NCBI RefSeq assembly: GCF_018129965.1
Contig: NZ_JAFCKW010000022.1
Location: 30,784-94,783 of the forward strand
Direction: 5' to 3'
DNA from: Bradyrhizobium diazoefficiens
GTDB taxonomy: Bacteria > Pseudomonadota > Alphaproteobacteria > Rhizobiales > Xanthobacteraceae
Length of the DNA: 64,000 nucleotides
Below are positions 16,129 to 27,888 of this stretch, one piece after another (position 1 is the first letter of the stretch; every line of letters starts with the position of its first letter). The notes beneath the pieces were generated by a model. That model did not search any database and had not been told where the DNA came from. It saw nothing but the letters and a program-made list of their open reading frames with translations. The position numbers and the translations under genes were made by a program.

Positions 16129-16650
16129 ATGTTGAACAGGCGTAACGGTTACGAATACGAGGATCTGCTGGCCTGTGCGCGCGGCGAGATGTTTGGCCCG
16201 GGCAACGCACAATTGCCGCTGCCGCCGATGCTGATGTTCGACCGCATCACGGAAATTAACGATAATGGCGGTGAATTCGGCAAGGGCGTGGTGCGCGCCG
16301 AGCTGGATGTAAAGCCCGACCTCTGGTTCTTCGGCTGCCACTTCAAGAACGATCCCGTGATGCCCGGCTGCCTCGGCCTCGATGCGCTGTGGCAGATGGT
16401 CGGCTTTTTCCTGGGCTGGAGCGGCGGTGAAGGTCGCGGTCGCGCCCTTGGGCTGAACGAATTAAAGTTCAGCGGCCAGGTGCTGCCAGAGGCCCGCAAG
16501 GTTGTGTACAACGTCGATATCAAACGCGTGATGCGTTCAAAGCTCGTGCTCGGCATCGCCGACGGGTGGCTTTCGGTCGATGACCAGATTATCTATCGCG
16601 CAAAGGACCTGAAGGTCGGCTTGTTCAAGCAGGGCACGAGCCTGGGCTGA
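16129..16650 (+). CDS. fabA: 3-hydroxydecanoyl-ACP dehydratase/isomerase FabA
   Basis: 173 aa from ATG 16129, with CAGAGG upstream and the typical FabA length. It dehydrates 3-hydroxydecanoyl-ACP and isomerises the trans-2 to the cis-3 bond, the entry to unsaturated fatty acids. The active-site His71 is in WFFGCHFKNDPVMPG and Asp85 in CLGLDALWQ. First gene of fabA-fabB-fabI. The 349-bp gap to irr holds both divergent promoters. Confidence 0.97.
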   Translation: MLNRRNGYEYEDLLACARGEMFGPGNAQLPLPPMLMFDRITEINDNGGEFGKGVVRAELDVKPDLWFFGCHFKNDPVMPGCLGLDALWQMVGFFLGWSGGEGRGRALGLNELKFSGQVLPEARKVVYNVDIKRVMRSKLVLGIADGWLSVDDQIIYRAKDLKVGLFKQGTSLG

Positions 16651-16690
16651 GCGCATCACCAAGAAAGACAACGATTTAGGCGAGGCTGTC

Positions 16691-17914
16691 ATGAGGCGGG
16701 TTGTGGTCACCGGGATGGGCATCGTCTCGTCCATCGGAAACAACACCCAGGAAGTGCTTGCGAGCCTTCACGAGGCGAAGTCGGGCATTTCGCGGGCGGA
16801 GAAATATGCCGAACTCGGCTTCCGTTCGCAGGTGCAAGGTGCGCCGACGATCGATCCTGCGACGGTTGTCGATCGTCGTGCGATGCGCTTCCTCGGCCAG
16901 GGCGCCGGGTGGAATCACATCGCGATGGAGCAGGCGATCCAGGACTCCGGCCTGTCGCCCGACGAAGTCTCCAACATCCGCACTGGCATCATCATGGGCT
17001 CCGGCGGCCCGTCCGCCCGCACCATCGTCGAATCCGCTGACATCACCCGCACCAAGGGCCCGAAGCGCGTCGGGCCTTTTGCAGTGCCGAAGGCGATGTC
17101 GTCCACGGCCTCCGCGACGCTCGCGACCTGGTTCAAGATCAAGGGCGTCAACTATTCGATCTCCTCGGCCTGCGCGACGTCGAACCATTGCGTCGGCAAT
17201 GCCTATGAGACCATCCAGATCGGCAAGCAGGACATCATCTTCGCCGGCGGCTGCGAGGAGCTGGACTGGTCGCTGTCGGTGCTGTTCGACGCCATGGGCG
17301 CAATGTCCTCGAAATACAACGACACGCCCGCCACTGCCTCGCGGCCCTACGACGTCAACCGCGACGGCTTCGTGATTGCCGGCGGCGCCGGCGTGCTGGT
17401 GCTGGAAGAGCTCGAGCATGCCAAGGCGCGCGGCGCGCGTATTTACGGCGAGATCGTCGGCTACGGCGCGACGTCGGATGGCTACGACATGGTCGCGCCG
17501 TCGGGCGAAGGCGCCGAGCGCTGCATGCGCATGGCAATGTCGACGGTGAAGACCAAGGTCGACTATATCAATCCGCATGCCACCTCGACGCCGGCCGGCG
17601 ATCCGCCGGAGATCGAGGCGCTCCGAAAGGTGTTCGGCGTCGGCGAGAAGTGCCCGCCGATCTCGGCGACCAAGGCGCTGACCGGCCACTCGCTCGGCGC
17701 CACCGGCGTGCAGGAGGCGATCTACTCGCTGCTGATGATGAACAATGGTTTCATCTGCGAAAGCGCGCACATCCAGGAGCTCGATCCCGTGTTCGCGGAC
17801 ATGCCGATCGTGCGCAAGCGTATCGACAACGTCAAGATCGGTACCGTGCTGTCGAACTCGTTCGGCTTCGGCGGCACCAATGCCACGCTGGTGTTCAGCC
17901 GGCTGGATGTGTGA
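16691..17914 (+). CDS. fabB: Beta-ketoacyl-ACP synthase I FabB
   Basis: 407 aa. Elongating condensing enzyme that, with FabA, makes unsaturated fatty acids. The catalytic Cys161 is in SISSACATSNHCVG, His296 in NPHATSTPAGD and His333 in KALTGHSLGATG; the C-terminal FGFGGTNATLVF is present. The start ATG lies 40 bases after the fabA stop, in the same operon. Confidence 0.97.
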   Translation: MRRVVVTGMGIVSSIGNNTQEVLASLHEAKSGISRAEKYAELGFRSQVQGAPTIDPATVVDRRAMRFLGQGAGWNHIAMEQAIQDSGLSPDEVSNIRTGIIMGSGGPSARTIVESADITRTKGPKRVGPFAVPKAMSSTASATLATWFKIKGVNYSISSACATSNHCVGNAYETIQIGKQDIIFAGGCEELDWSLSVLFDAMGAMSSKYNDTPATASRPYDVNRDGFVIAGGAGVLVLEELEHAKARGARIYGEIVGYGATSDGYDMVAPSGEGAERCMRMAMSTVKTKVDYINPHATSTPAGDPPEIEALRKVFGVGEKCPPISATKALTGHSLGATGVQEAIYSLLMMNNGFICESAHIQELDPVFADMPIVRKRIDNVKIGTVLSNSFGFGGTNATLVFSRLDV

Positions 17915-17940
17915 CGCTATCGTCTACGCGTCGTTATTTT

Positions 17941-18065
17941 TCGTCATGGCCGGGCTTGTCCCGGCCATCCACGTCTTAGGCTAAGGCTCGAAAGAACGTG
18001 GATGCCCGGGACATAGGCGAGCGAAGCGACGCCGTCCTTCAGACGGCTATGCCCGGGCATGACGA
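17941..18065. repeat. Composite palindromic repeat between fabB and fabI
   Basis: CGTCATGGCCGGGCTTGTCC and CGGCCATCCACG, then GAACGTGGATGCCCGGGAC ... TATGCCCGGGCATGACG. The outer arms (CGTCATG / CATGACG) and the inner arms are inverted, making a long possible hairpin inside the fab operon. It could reduce fabI expression relative to fabA-fabB. Confidence 0.7.
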
Positions 18066-18086
18066 ACAGCGGAGGGTGAATTCGCA

Positions 18087-18887
18087 ATGGAAGGTTTGAT
18101 GAAGGGCAAGTGCGGTCTGATCATGGGCATCGCCAATGATCATTCGATCGCCTGGGGCATGGCGAGGACGCTGCATGCTCATGGCGCCGAGCTCGCCTTC
18201 ACCTTCCAGGGCGAAGCCCTCGGCAAGCGCGTCAAACCGCTGGCCGAGCAGCTTGGCGTGGGACTGGTGCTGCCCTGCGACGTCGAGGACATCGCCAGTG
18301 TCGATGCCACGTTCGATGCGCTGCGTGAAAAATGGGGCCGGCTGGATTTCGTGATCCACGCCATCGGCTTTGCCGACAAGAACGAGCTCAAGGGCCGCTA
18401 CGCCGACACCAGCCGCGAAAATTTTTCACGCACCATGGTGATCTCCTGTTTTTCGTTCACGGAGGTGGCAAAACGCGCCGCCGAGCTGATGACCGAGGGC
18501 GGCAGCATGATCACGCTGACGTTCGGCGCCTCCGAGCGCGCGATGCCGAACTACAACGTGATGGGCGTGGCCAAGGCGGCGCTGGAAGCTTCGGTGCGTT
18601 ACCTCGCTTCCGATTTCGGACCGCGCGGCATTCGCGTCAACGCGATCTCCGCAGGCCCCATCCGCACGCTGGCGGGCTCAGGCATCGGCGAGGCGCGCGC
18701 GATGTTCGCCTTCATGCAGAAGCATTCGCCGCTTCGCCGCGGCGTCACGCTCGACGAACTGGGCGGCTCGGCTCTCTATCTGCTGTCGGATCTCTCCGGC
18801 GGGGTGACCGGCGAGATCCACTATGTCGATTCCGGCTACAACACCATCCTGATGCCGAGGCCGGACGATCTGAAGGCGCCGGAGTAG
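18087..18887 (+). CDS. fabI: Enoyl-ACP reductase FabI
   Basis: 266 aa. NADH-dependent enoyl-ACP reductase of the short-chain dehydrogenase type, last step of each elongation cycle. It has the FabI-type start LMKGKCGLIMGIANDHSIAW and the catalytic Tyr156-x6-Lys163 (YNVMGVAK), then RVNAISAGPIRTLAGSGI. The residue equivalent to E. coli Tyr146 is Phe146 (TLTFGASERAMPNY). Third gene of the fab cluster, after a 172-bp gap filled by a repeat. Confidence 0.95.
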   Translation: MEGLMKGKCGLIMGIANDHSIAWGMARTLHAHGAELAFTFQGEALGKRVKPLAEQLGVGLVLPCDVEDIASVDATFDALREKWGRLDFVIHAIGFADKNELKGRYADTSRENFSRTMVISCFSFTEVAKRAAELMTEGGSMITLTFGASERAMPNYNVMGVAKAALEASVRYLASDFGPRGIRVNAISAGPIRTLAGSGIGEARAMFAFMQKHSPLRRGVTLDELGGSALYLLSDLSGGVTGEIHYVDSGYNTILMPRPDDLKAPE

Positions 18888-18893
18888 GTGTTG

Positions 18894-18985
18894 CGTAGAG
18901 TGGGCAAAGGAGCGAAAGCGACGTGCCCACCATTCTCTCGAATATCGTGCGACAGATGGTGGGCACGCTTCGCTTTACCCACCCT
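18894..18985. repeat. Palindromic repeat (GTGGGC...GCCCAC family)
   Basis: GTAGAGTGGGCAAAGGAGCG ... CGTGCCCACCAT is mirrored by ATGGTGGGCACGCTTCGCTT-tacccaccc. It lies between the convergent fabI and GST genes and may serve as a two-way terminator. Confidence 0.7.
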
Positions 18986-18997
18986 GCGCCAGTTGCC

Positions 18998-19594
18998 TCA
19001 CCCAGCCGCGATCGTCTCCGCGCGCTGGAATGCCGGCCGCGCCATGCAGCGCGCGAGATAGGCATCGAAGACGGTGCGCGACGGCACCATCTTGAACACG
19101 CGCACCGCGAAGTTCAGCCCTGAGCCGATCATGATGTCGGCGGCGGAAAACGCCTCGCCGAGAATCCAGGGGCCCTCCGCGAGTGCGGCTTCCAGCACAT
19201 CGAAGACCTGCGTCGCGCTGCCCCAGGCCGCGCTCGCGGTCGGCACCTCGATCTTGGTGAAGATCTGGATGATGGCCGGCTCGATGCAGCCCGGCGAGAA
19301 GAACAGCCATTGCAGGTAGCGCGCGCGGCGTGGGTCGGTCACGGCAGGCGCGAGCTTCGTTCCGGGATAGCGGTCGGCGATATAGGCGCAGATCGCCGCG
19401 GCCTCGCCGAGCGCAGCATCGCCGTCGCTGAGCGCCGGCACCTTGCCCATCGGATTGACCTTGAGGAAATCCGGCGCCTTCTGCGCACCGGTCGAAATGT
19501 CGGTCAGCACGCGCTCATAGGGCAAGCCGCTCTCTTCCATCAGCCAGAGCGTCGAGAACGAGCGCGAGCGGGGTGACCAATAGAGCTTGATCAT
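18998..19594 (-). CDS. Glutathione S-transferase family protein
   Basis: 198 aa from ATG 19594, which overlaps the upstream GNAT stop as ATGA; an in-frame TTG nine bases earlier is less likely. The N-terminal thioredoxin-like domain is visible (MIKLYWSPRSRSFSTLWLMEE, then KVNPMGKVPALSDGDAALGE and AAICAYIADRYPG). The C-terminal helical domain follows (GEAFSAADIMIGSGLNF). It is last of an apparent oxyR-GNAT-GST unit, which suggests a role in oxidative stress. Substrate unknown. Confidence 0.9.
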   Translation of the reverse strand: MIKLYWSPRSRSFSTLWLMEESGLPYERVLTDISTGAQKAPDFLKVNPMGKVPALSDGDAALGEAAAICAYIADRYPGTKLAPAVTDPRRARYLQWLFFSPGCIEPAIIQIFTKIEVPTASAAWGSATQVFDVLEAALAEGPWILGEAFSAADIMIGSGLNFAVRVFKMVPSRTVFDAYLARCMARPAFQRAETIAAG

Positions 19595-20055
19595 GGCGGG
19601 CAACCTCTGTTCGTCCAGCGATAATACTTCATCACGAACCCGTTCGAGGGTTCGACCTCTTCCTTCTCGAACACGAAACCTTCGCGCTCGTACCAGCGCC
19701 AGGCCTTTTCGTTCTCGCGGACGCAGCGCAGGTGGATTTCATCCGGCATCTGCGTGCGGGTGAAGGCGAGCAGTTTCCGTCCGAGCGACTGCCCCTGATA
19801 GGCTGGCCCGACGAACAGCATGTCGAGATAGAGCTTTGGCAGGTGTAGCGCCAGCATCGCGGCGATCGCGCCGTTGTCATCGGCGACGTACAGGGTCCAG
19901 CCGTCCTCGATCTCGCGCCTGATGCGTGCGCGCAAATTCGCCAGCAGGAACTCGCTCGCCTCGCCGAGCCCGGTCGAGACCCAGCTCTCCATCCAGACGC
20001 GGCCGACCTCGTCATATTCCTCGATGCGGGCCGGGCGGATGACGGGATGCGACAT
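19591..20055 (-). CDS. GNAT-family N-acetyltransferase
   Basis: 154 aa. Acetyl-CoA-binding fold with motif A around LDMLFVGPAYQGQSLGRKLL (Q/R-x-x-G-x-G/A variant QGQSLG) and the C-terminal ENEKAWRWYEREGFVFEKEE. It starts 7 bases after the oxyR stop and its stop overlaps the GST start, so the three genes are probably co-transcribed. Substrate not predictable. Confidence 0.88.
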   Translation of the reverse strand: MSHPVIRPARIEEYDEVGRVWMESWVSTGLGEASEFLLANLRARIRREIEDGWTLYVADDNGAIAAMLALHLPKLYLDMLFVGPAYQGQSLGRKLLAFTRTQMPDEIHLRCVRENEKAWRWYEREGFVFEKEEVEPSNGFVMKYYRWTNRGCPP

Positions 20056-20062
20056 CTGGACG

Positions 20063-20989
20063 TCAGGCCCTTGGGTTGCGCGCGGGTTGTCGTGCGCGCG
20101 CCTTGCCGGCGGACAGGCACACCACCTCGGAGATCTGCAAAAGCTGGCGCGCCAGCGGGCTGGTCTTGCGCCAGACCATGCCGATGGTGCGCGAAGGCTC
20201 TGGGGCGCGGAAGCGCGCCAGCGAGACCGAGGCCGATCGCGTCTCCACCGGCACGGCCATCTCCGGAATCAGGGTCACGCCGATGCCGGCGCTGACCATC
20301 TGGACCAGCGTCGACAGCGAGTTCGCATCCAGCATCTCGCGCGGCGGCGCCGATTGCATGTTGCAGAACGACAGCGCCTGATCGCGGAAGCAGTGCCCTT
20401 CCTCGAGCAGCAACAGCCGCATCTCGCGCATCATCTCACGCGAGGGCACCGGCGTGCCTTCATCGAAGCTTGGCCTGACCAGCAAAAATTTCTCGTCGAA
20501 CAGCGCGACCTCGGTGAGCGTGGGCTCGGACACCGGGAGCGCGACGATGGCAGTGTCGAGCCGGCCGTCCAGCAGCTCCTGGATCAGCCGGGGCGTCATC
20601 GTCTCGCGCACGCGGATGTCGAGCTCCGGATGCATGCGCGTGAGGTTCTTGGTGATCTTGGGCAGCAGATAGGGCGCGATGGTCGGGATCATCCCGATCC
20701 GCAAGCGGCCGGCGAAGCGGTCCTGCGAGGCGCGGGCGAAATCGCCGAGTTCGTCGACCGAGCGCAGGATGTCGCGGACGCGTGGCGCGAGCTCCTCGCC
20801 GAACCGGGTCAGCGCCACCTGCCGGGCGCTACGCTCCAGCAGCAAGCCGCCGAGCGCGTCCTCCAGCTCCTTGATCTGCATCGACAGGGCCGGCTGGGAG
20901 ATCGAGCTGGCCTCGGCCGCACGGCCGAAATGGCCGTGGCGCGCCAGCGCATCGAAATACCGGAGCTGGCGCATCGTGACGTTGGCCAT
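20063..20989 (-). CDS. oxyR: Hydrogen peroxide-responsive LysR regulator OxyR
   Basis: 308 aa. It has the LysR helix-turn-helix (MRQLRYFDALARHGHFGRAA, SQPALSMQIKELE) and the OxyR redox pair Cys200 and Cys209 in EEGHCFRDQALSFC, matching E. coli Cys199/Cys208. Divergent from katG, its expected target. Oxidation to the intramolecular disulfide activates catalase expression in the family. Confidence 0.94.
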   Translation of the reverse strand: MANVTMRQLRYFDALARHGHFGRAAEASSISQPALSMQIKELEDALGGLLLERSARQVALTRFGEELAPRVRDILRSVDELGDFARASQDRFAGRLRIGMIPTIAPYLLPKITKNLTRMHPELDIRVRETMTPRLIQELLDGRLDTAIVALPVSEPTLTEVALFDEKFLLVRPSFDEGTPVPSREMMREMRLLLLEEGHCFRDQALSFCNMQSAPPREMLDANSLSTLVQMVSAGIGVTLIPEMAVPVETRSASVSLARFRAPEPSRTIGMVWRKTSPLARQLLQISEVVCLSAGKARARQPARNPRA

Positions 20990-21000
20990 CAGAAAATCCT

Positions 21001-21011
21001 ATCGCAGCGAT
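21001..21011. promoter_or_regulatory. Dyad in the oxyR-katG intergenic region
   Basis: ATCGC-A-GCGAT is a perfect 5+5 palindrome, 12 bp upstream of the oxyR ATG and 92 bp upstream of katG. The position fits a LysR-type site controlling both genes. It does not match the full four-element E. coli OxyR motif. Confidence 0.35.
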
Positions 21012-21102
21012 CATTAAAGTCAACTTCCCCTGATGGAGCGGGAGGCTTAGAGTGGTTCTACCTGGTCGAAGGCGCGAGTTCGCGCCGCCAGAGGAGGTAT
21101 TC

Positions 21103-23268
<2,166 letters not shown>

Positions 23269-23280
23269 GTCGTGATGCAT

Positions 23281-23303
23281 CCTCTTCCGCTTGCGGGAAG
23301 AGG
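23281..23303. repeat. Short hairpin after katG
   Basis: CCTCTTCC-GCTTGCG-GGAAGAGG, an 8-bp stem 12 bases past the katG stop. No T-run follows, so it is more likely a short relative of the CTCTCCCCGC/GCGGGGAGAG repeats (see 61108-61252) than a classical terminator. Confidence 0.5.
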
Positions 23304-23333
23304 GCGTACGGTTCTACAGGACAGGCGACAAAC

Positions 23334-23360
23334 AAAAAGGGCGGCCGCGAGGCCGCCCTT
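23334..23360 (-). terminator. Rho-independent terminator of the pnp operon
   Basis: On the minus strand: GGGCGGCC-TCGC-GGCCGCCC followed by TTTTTG. A perfect 8-bp GC stem (23339-23358) with a tetraloop and a U-run, 24 bases past the pnp stop codon. Confidence 0.92.
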
Positions 23361-23383
23361 CGTGTTTCTGGCTGCTGCGAGAC

Positions 23384-25540
<2,157 letters not shown>

Positions 25541-25610
25541 GGAGGTCTTCTTTCATGGTTTCTCGAAAGAAGGGACGGCCCGAAAAACAAAAACCATGTC
25601 AAGATTGCGG

Positions 25611-25639
25611 GACGCTGATCGAAGCGGGCGATCAGCGTC
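25611..25639 (-). promoter_or_regulatory. Perfect 11-bp stem-loop in the pnp leader
   Basis: GACGCTGATCG - 7-nt loop - CGATCAGCGTC, 70-100 nt upstream of the pnp ATG, with no U-run. In E. coli the pnp leader stem-loop is cut by RNase III and mediates PNPase autoregulation. This stem is a candidate equivalent. Confidence 0.55.
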
Positions 25640-25883
25640 CTGCGATCCTGCCATGGTTTTCGGATTTCGGATGGCGTCCATCCTTTCGGGTCATACGGGC
25701 GCCTTGCCCGTTGTGCCCAGCCGCCGGATTGCTGCTGGACTGTCAGTCGGCATGAACGCGAACACCGGCTTGCGGTCTTCGCTCATCATGCCCCGGATGC
25801 CAAACCTTGATGGTTCGCATCCGACGCGCACGCAGCCTCGATCAAAAACCTTTAAGGAAATGCTTTCGTTCGAAACCGCGCGC

Positions 25884-25908
25884 AAAAACGCGCGCCATTG
25901 GCGCGCGC
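25884..25908 (-). terminator. Rho-independent terminator after rpsO
   Basis: On the minus strand: CGCGCGCC-AAT-GGCGCGCG followed by TTTTTG, eight bases past the rpsO stop. It should end much of the rimP-to-rpsO transcript and set pnp apart. Confidence 0.88.
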
Positions 25909-25916
25909 AGGAACAC

Positions 25917-26186
25917 TTAACGACGAATGTTGTGCTTCTCGAGCAGCGCCTTGTAACGCGCCTCGTCCCTCTTCTTGAGGTAGTCGAGCAGCGAGCGGCG
26001 GGTCGACACCAGCTTCAAGAGGCCGCGACGCGAATGGTTGTCCTTCACGTGGGTCTTGAAATGGTTCGTGAGGTTGTTGATGCGTTCCGACAGGATCGCG
26101 ACCTGCACCTCTGGCGAACCGGTATCGCCGGCTTTGTTGGCATTCGTCTTGATGACTTCCGCTTTGCGTTCTGCGGCAATCGACAT
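25917..26186 (-). CDS. rpsO: 30S ribosomal protein S15
   Basis: 89 aa from ATG 26186 (MSIAAERKAEVIKTN), the standard S15 length; an in-frame TTG two codons earlier is not needed. It binds the central domain of 16S rRNA. Family residues GDTGSPEVQVAILSERI, THVKDNHSRRGLLKLV and RRSLLDYLKKRD are all present. It follows truB by two bases in the nusA/infB operon. Confidence 0.98.
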   Translation of the reverse strand: MSIAAERKAEVIKTNANKAGDTGSPEVQVAILSERINNLTNHFKTHVKDNHSRRGLLKLVSTRRSLLDYLKKRDEARYKALLEKHNIRR

Positions 26187-26188
26187 CG

Positions 26189-27304
26189 TCAATTTCTCTC
26201 GTTACGACCGGAGCTGGCAGTCAGGCCGGTCAGGTTGAACACACGCTTGGGGATGATTTCGCCATTGCCGACTTCAGCAAGCGCCAAGAGACGGCCTGCC
26301 ACCGTGACATAGACTGTGCCGCTACTTGTGGGCGCATCCCGTCCGCGCAACAAAACGGCTTGGCCCCGATGGAGCCTTGCCGCATCAGCCCGAGTGACGG
26401 CCAGTGCCGGGATGTCGTCCAGCGCGGTCTCAACGGGCATCAGCGCGTCGGCGAGGCTGCCCTCGCCGGACGCGGCTCTATCGCACAAAGCCTCCAACTG
26501 ATCCAGCGGAATCATGTCGTTCTCGTCAAATGGGCCGACCAGGGTCCGCCGCAACGCGCAGATATGGCCATAAGTACCGAGAATTCGGCCCATATCCCGG
26601 GCCAGCGCGCGGACATAGGTGCCCTTGCCGCACTCGGCCTCGAATACGGCCCGGTCGTTATCCGGTTGATTAACAAGGGTTAAATGGTGAATCTCGACCG
26701 GGCGGGGGGCCAGTTCCACGATCTCGCCGTCGCGGGCGAGGTCATAGGCGCGCTCGCCCTGGACCTTGATCGCCGAATAGCGCGGCGGGATCTGCTCGAT
26801 CACCCCGGTGAAGCGGGGGAGCAGGGCCAGAATGGCCTCCCGGGTCGGGCGCTGGTCCGAGGTCGCAGTCACCCGGCCCTCAATGTCGTCGGTATCGCGC
26901 TCCTCACCCCAGCATACGGTGAACTGGTAGCGCTTGCGGCCGTCCATGACGAAGGGAACCGTCTTGGTGGCTTCCCCGAGCGCGATCGGGAGACCGCCGG
27001 AGGCGAGTGGATCGAGCGTGCCGGCGTGTCCTGCGCGCTTGGCGTTGAACAGGCGCTTGAGCACCGCGACGGCCTGCGTCGAGGTCATGCCGATCGGCTT
27101 GTCGAGCACGACCCAGCCGTGGACGTCGCGGCGGTCGCGGCGCGGCTGGTTGCCCTTCTGCTTGCCGGCGCGCGGATCGTTGTTGACGCGACGCTCCTGA
27201 TGCGGCTCGGAAGCGGCGCCCGGATCCGCAAAATTATTTTTTTGCGTGTCGCGCTGATCGGCCTCTTCGCCGCCGATCGTGCCGTAAGCGGGGTCCATCG
27301 TCAT
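26189..27304 (-). CDS. truB: tRNA pseudouridine-55 synthase TruB
   Basis: 371 aa. Makes Psi55 in the T loop of tRNAs. The catalytic Asp98 is in AGHAGTLDPLASG, with KPIGMTSTQAV and the KGTYVRALARDMG motif. About 60 hydrophilic residues precede the usual start (HGWVVLDKPIG), a rhizobial-style extension. The ATG overlaps the rbfA stop (ATGA); a second ATG two codons later is possible. Confidence 0.95.
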   Translation of the reverse strand: MTMDPAYGTIGGEEADQRDTQKNNFADPGAASEPHQERRVNNDPRAGKQKGNQPRRDRRDVHGWVVLDKPIGMTSTQAVAVLKRLFNAKRAGHAGTLDPLASGGLPIALGEATKTVPFVMDGRKRYQFTVCWGEERDTDDIEGRVTATSDQRPTREAILALLPRFTGVIEQIPPRYSAIKVQGERAYDLARDGEIVELAPRPVEIHHLTLVNQPDNDRAVFEAECGKGTYVRALARDMGRILGTYGHICALRRTLVGPFDENDMIPLDQLEALCDRAASGEGSLADALMPVETALDDIPALAVTRADAARLHRGQAVLLRGRDAPTSSGTVYVTVAGRLLALAEVGNGEIIPKRVFNLTGLTASSGRNERN

Positions 27305-27735
27305 TGCTCTTCTTCCCGATCCTGTTCCGGATCCTGTTCCAGGTCCTTCTGCACCGCAGGTGTTCTCAAAAGTTTCTCGATCCGTTCCGCTTCGTCGAAT
27401 CGTTCGTCGACGCGGAAGCGAAGGTCAGGTGCAAATTTCAGGTTAACGCGCCGCGCGATCTCGCCGCGCACGAATTTCTTGTTGCGTTCGAGCGCCGCGA
27501 TCACGACCTCGGTGTCGCGGCCACCGAGCGGCATCACGTAGACCGTCGCGAGTTTCAGGTCGGGCGACATCCGCACCTCCGGCACGGTGATGATGTGACC
27601 TTCGAGGTCTGCATCATGCACGTTGCCTTGCGCCAGAATCTCGGCCATCGCGTGGCGAACCTGTTCGCCGACGCGCAGCTGGCGCTGCGAGCCTCCGCCT
27701 GGCGCGGAACTCTTCTTCTGATGGTGGCGTGGCAT
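27301..27735 (-). CDS. rbfA: Ribosome-binding factor A
   Basis: 144 aa. Binds the 30S precursor and aids late 16S rRNA maturation. It shows the KH-like core (RVGEQVRHAMAEILAQG, PDLKLATVYVMPLGG, NLKFAPDLRFRVDERFD). The acidic/Gln-rich tail (EQDPEQDREEEQ) is longer than in E. coli. Located between infB and truB as in most proteobacteria. Confidence 0.95.
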   Translation of the reverse strand: MPRHHQKKSSAPGGGSQRQLRVGEQVRHAMAEILAQGNVHDADLEGHIITVPEVRMSPDLKLATVYVMPLGGRDTEVVIAALERNKKFVRGEIARRVNLKFAPDLRFRVDERFDEAERIEKLLRTPAVQKDLEQDPEQDREEEQ

Positions 27736-27810
27736 GGTTCGAAATCACCTCATTGCCCGTGCCTGGGACACGAGCATTGTCATTTGTCCTGTTGAAGCGA
27801 ATGAGAGGCG

Positions 27811-27834
27811 GGTGGCCGGAAAAATCCGGCCACC
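27811..27834 (-). promoter_or_regulatory. Intercistronic hairpin between infB and rbfA
   Basis: GGTGGCCGG-ATTTTT-CCGGCCACC, a perfect 9-bp stem in the 153-bp infB-rbfA gap, with no U-run after it. It could stabilise the upstream message or be a processing site. Confidence 0.45.
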
Positions 27835-27888
27835 GCACTCTCGTCATTTCAGTTCAAAAAGATCCGTGCGCTTCGGTAAGATTTGGAC

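Noticed and set aside
23281..23303. Hairpin after katG as a Rho-independent terminator
   Set aside because: The stem is good but no T-run follows on the plus strand; it fits better as a short member of the CTCTCC/GGAGAG repeat family.
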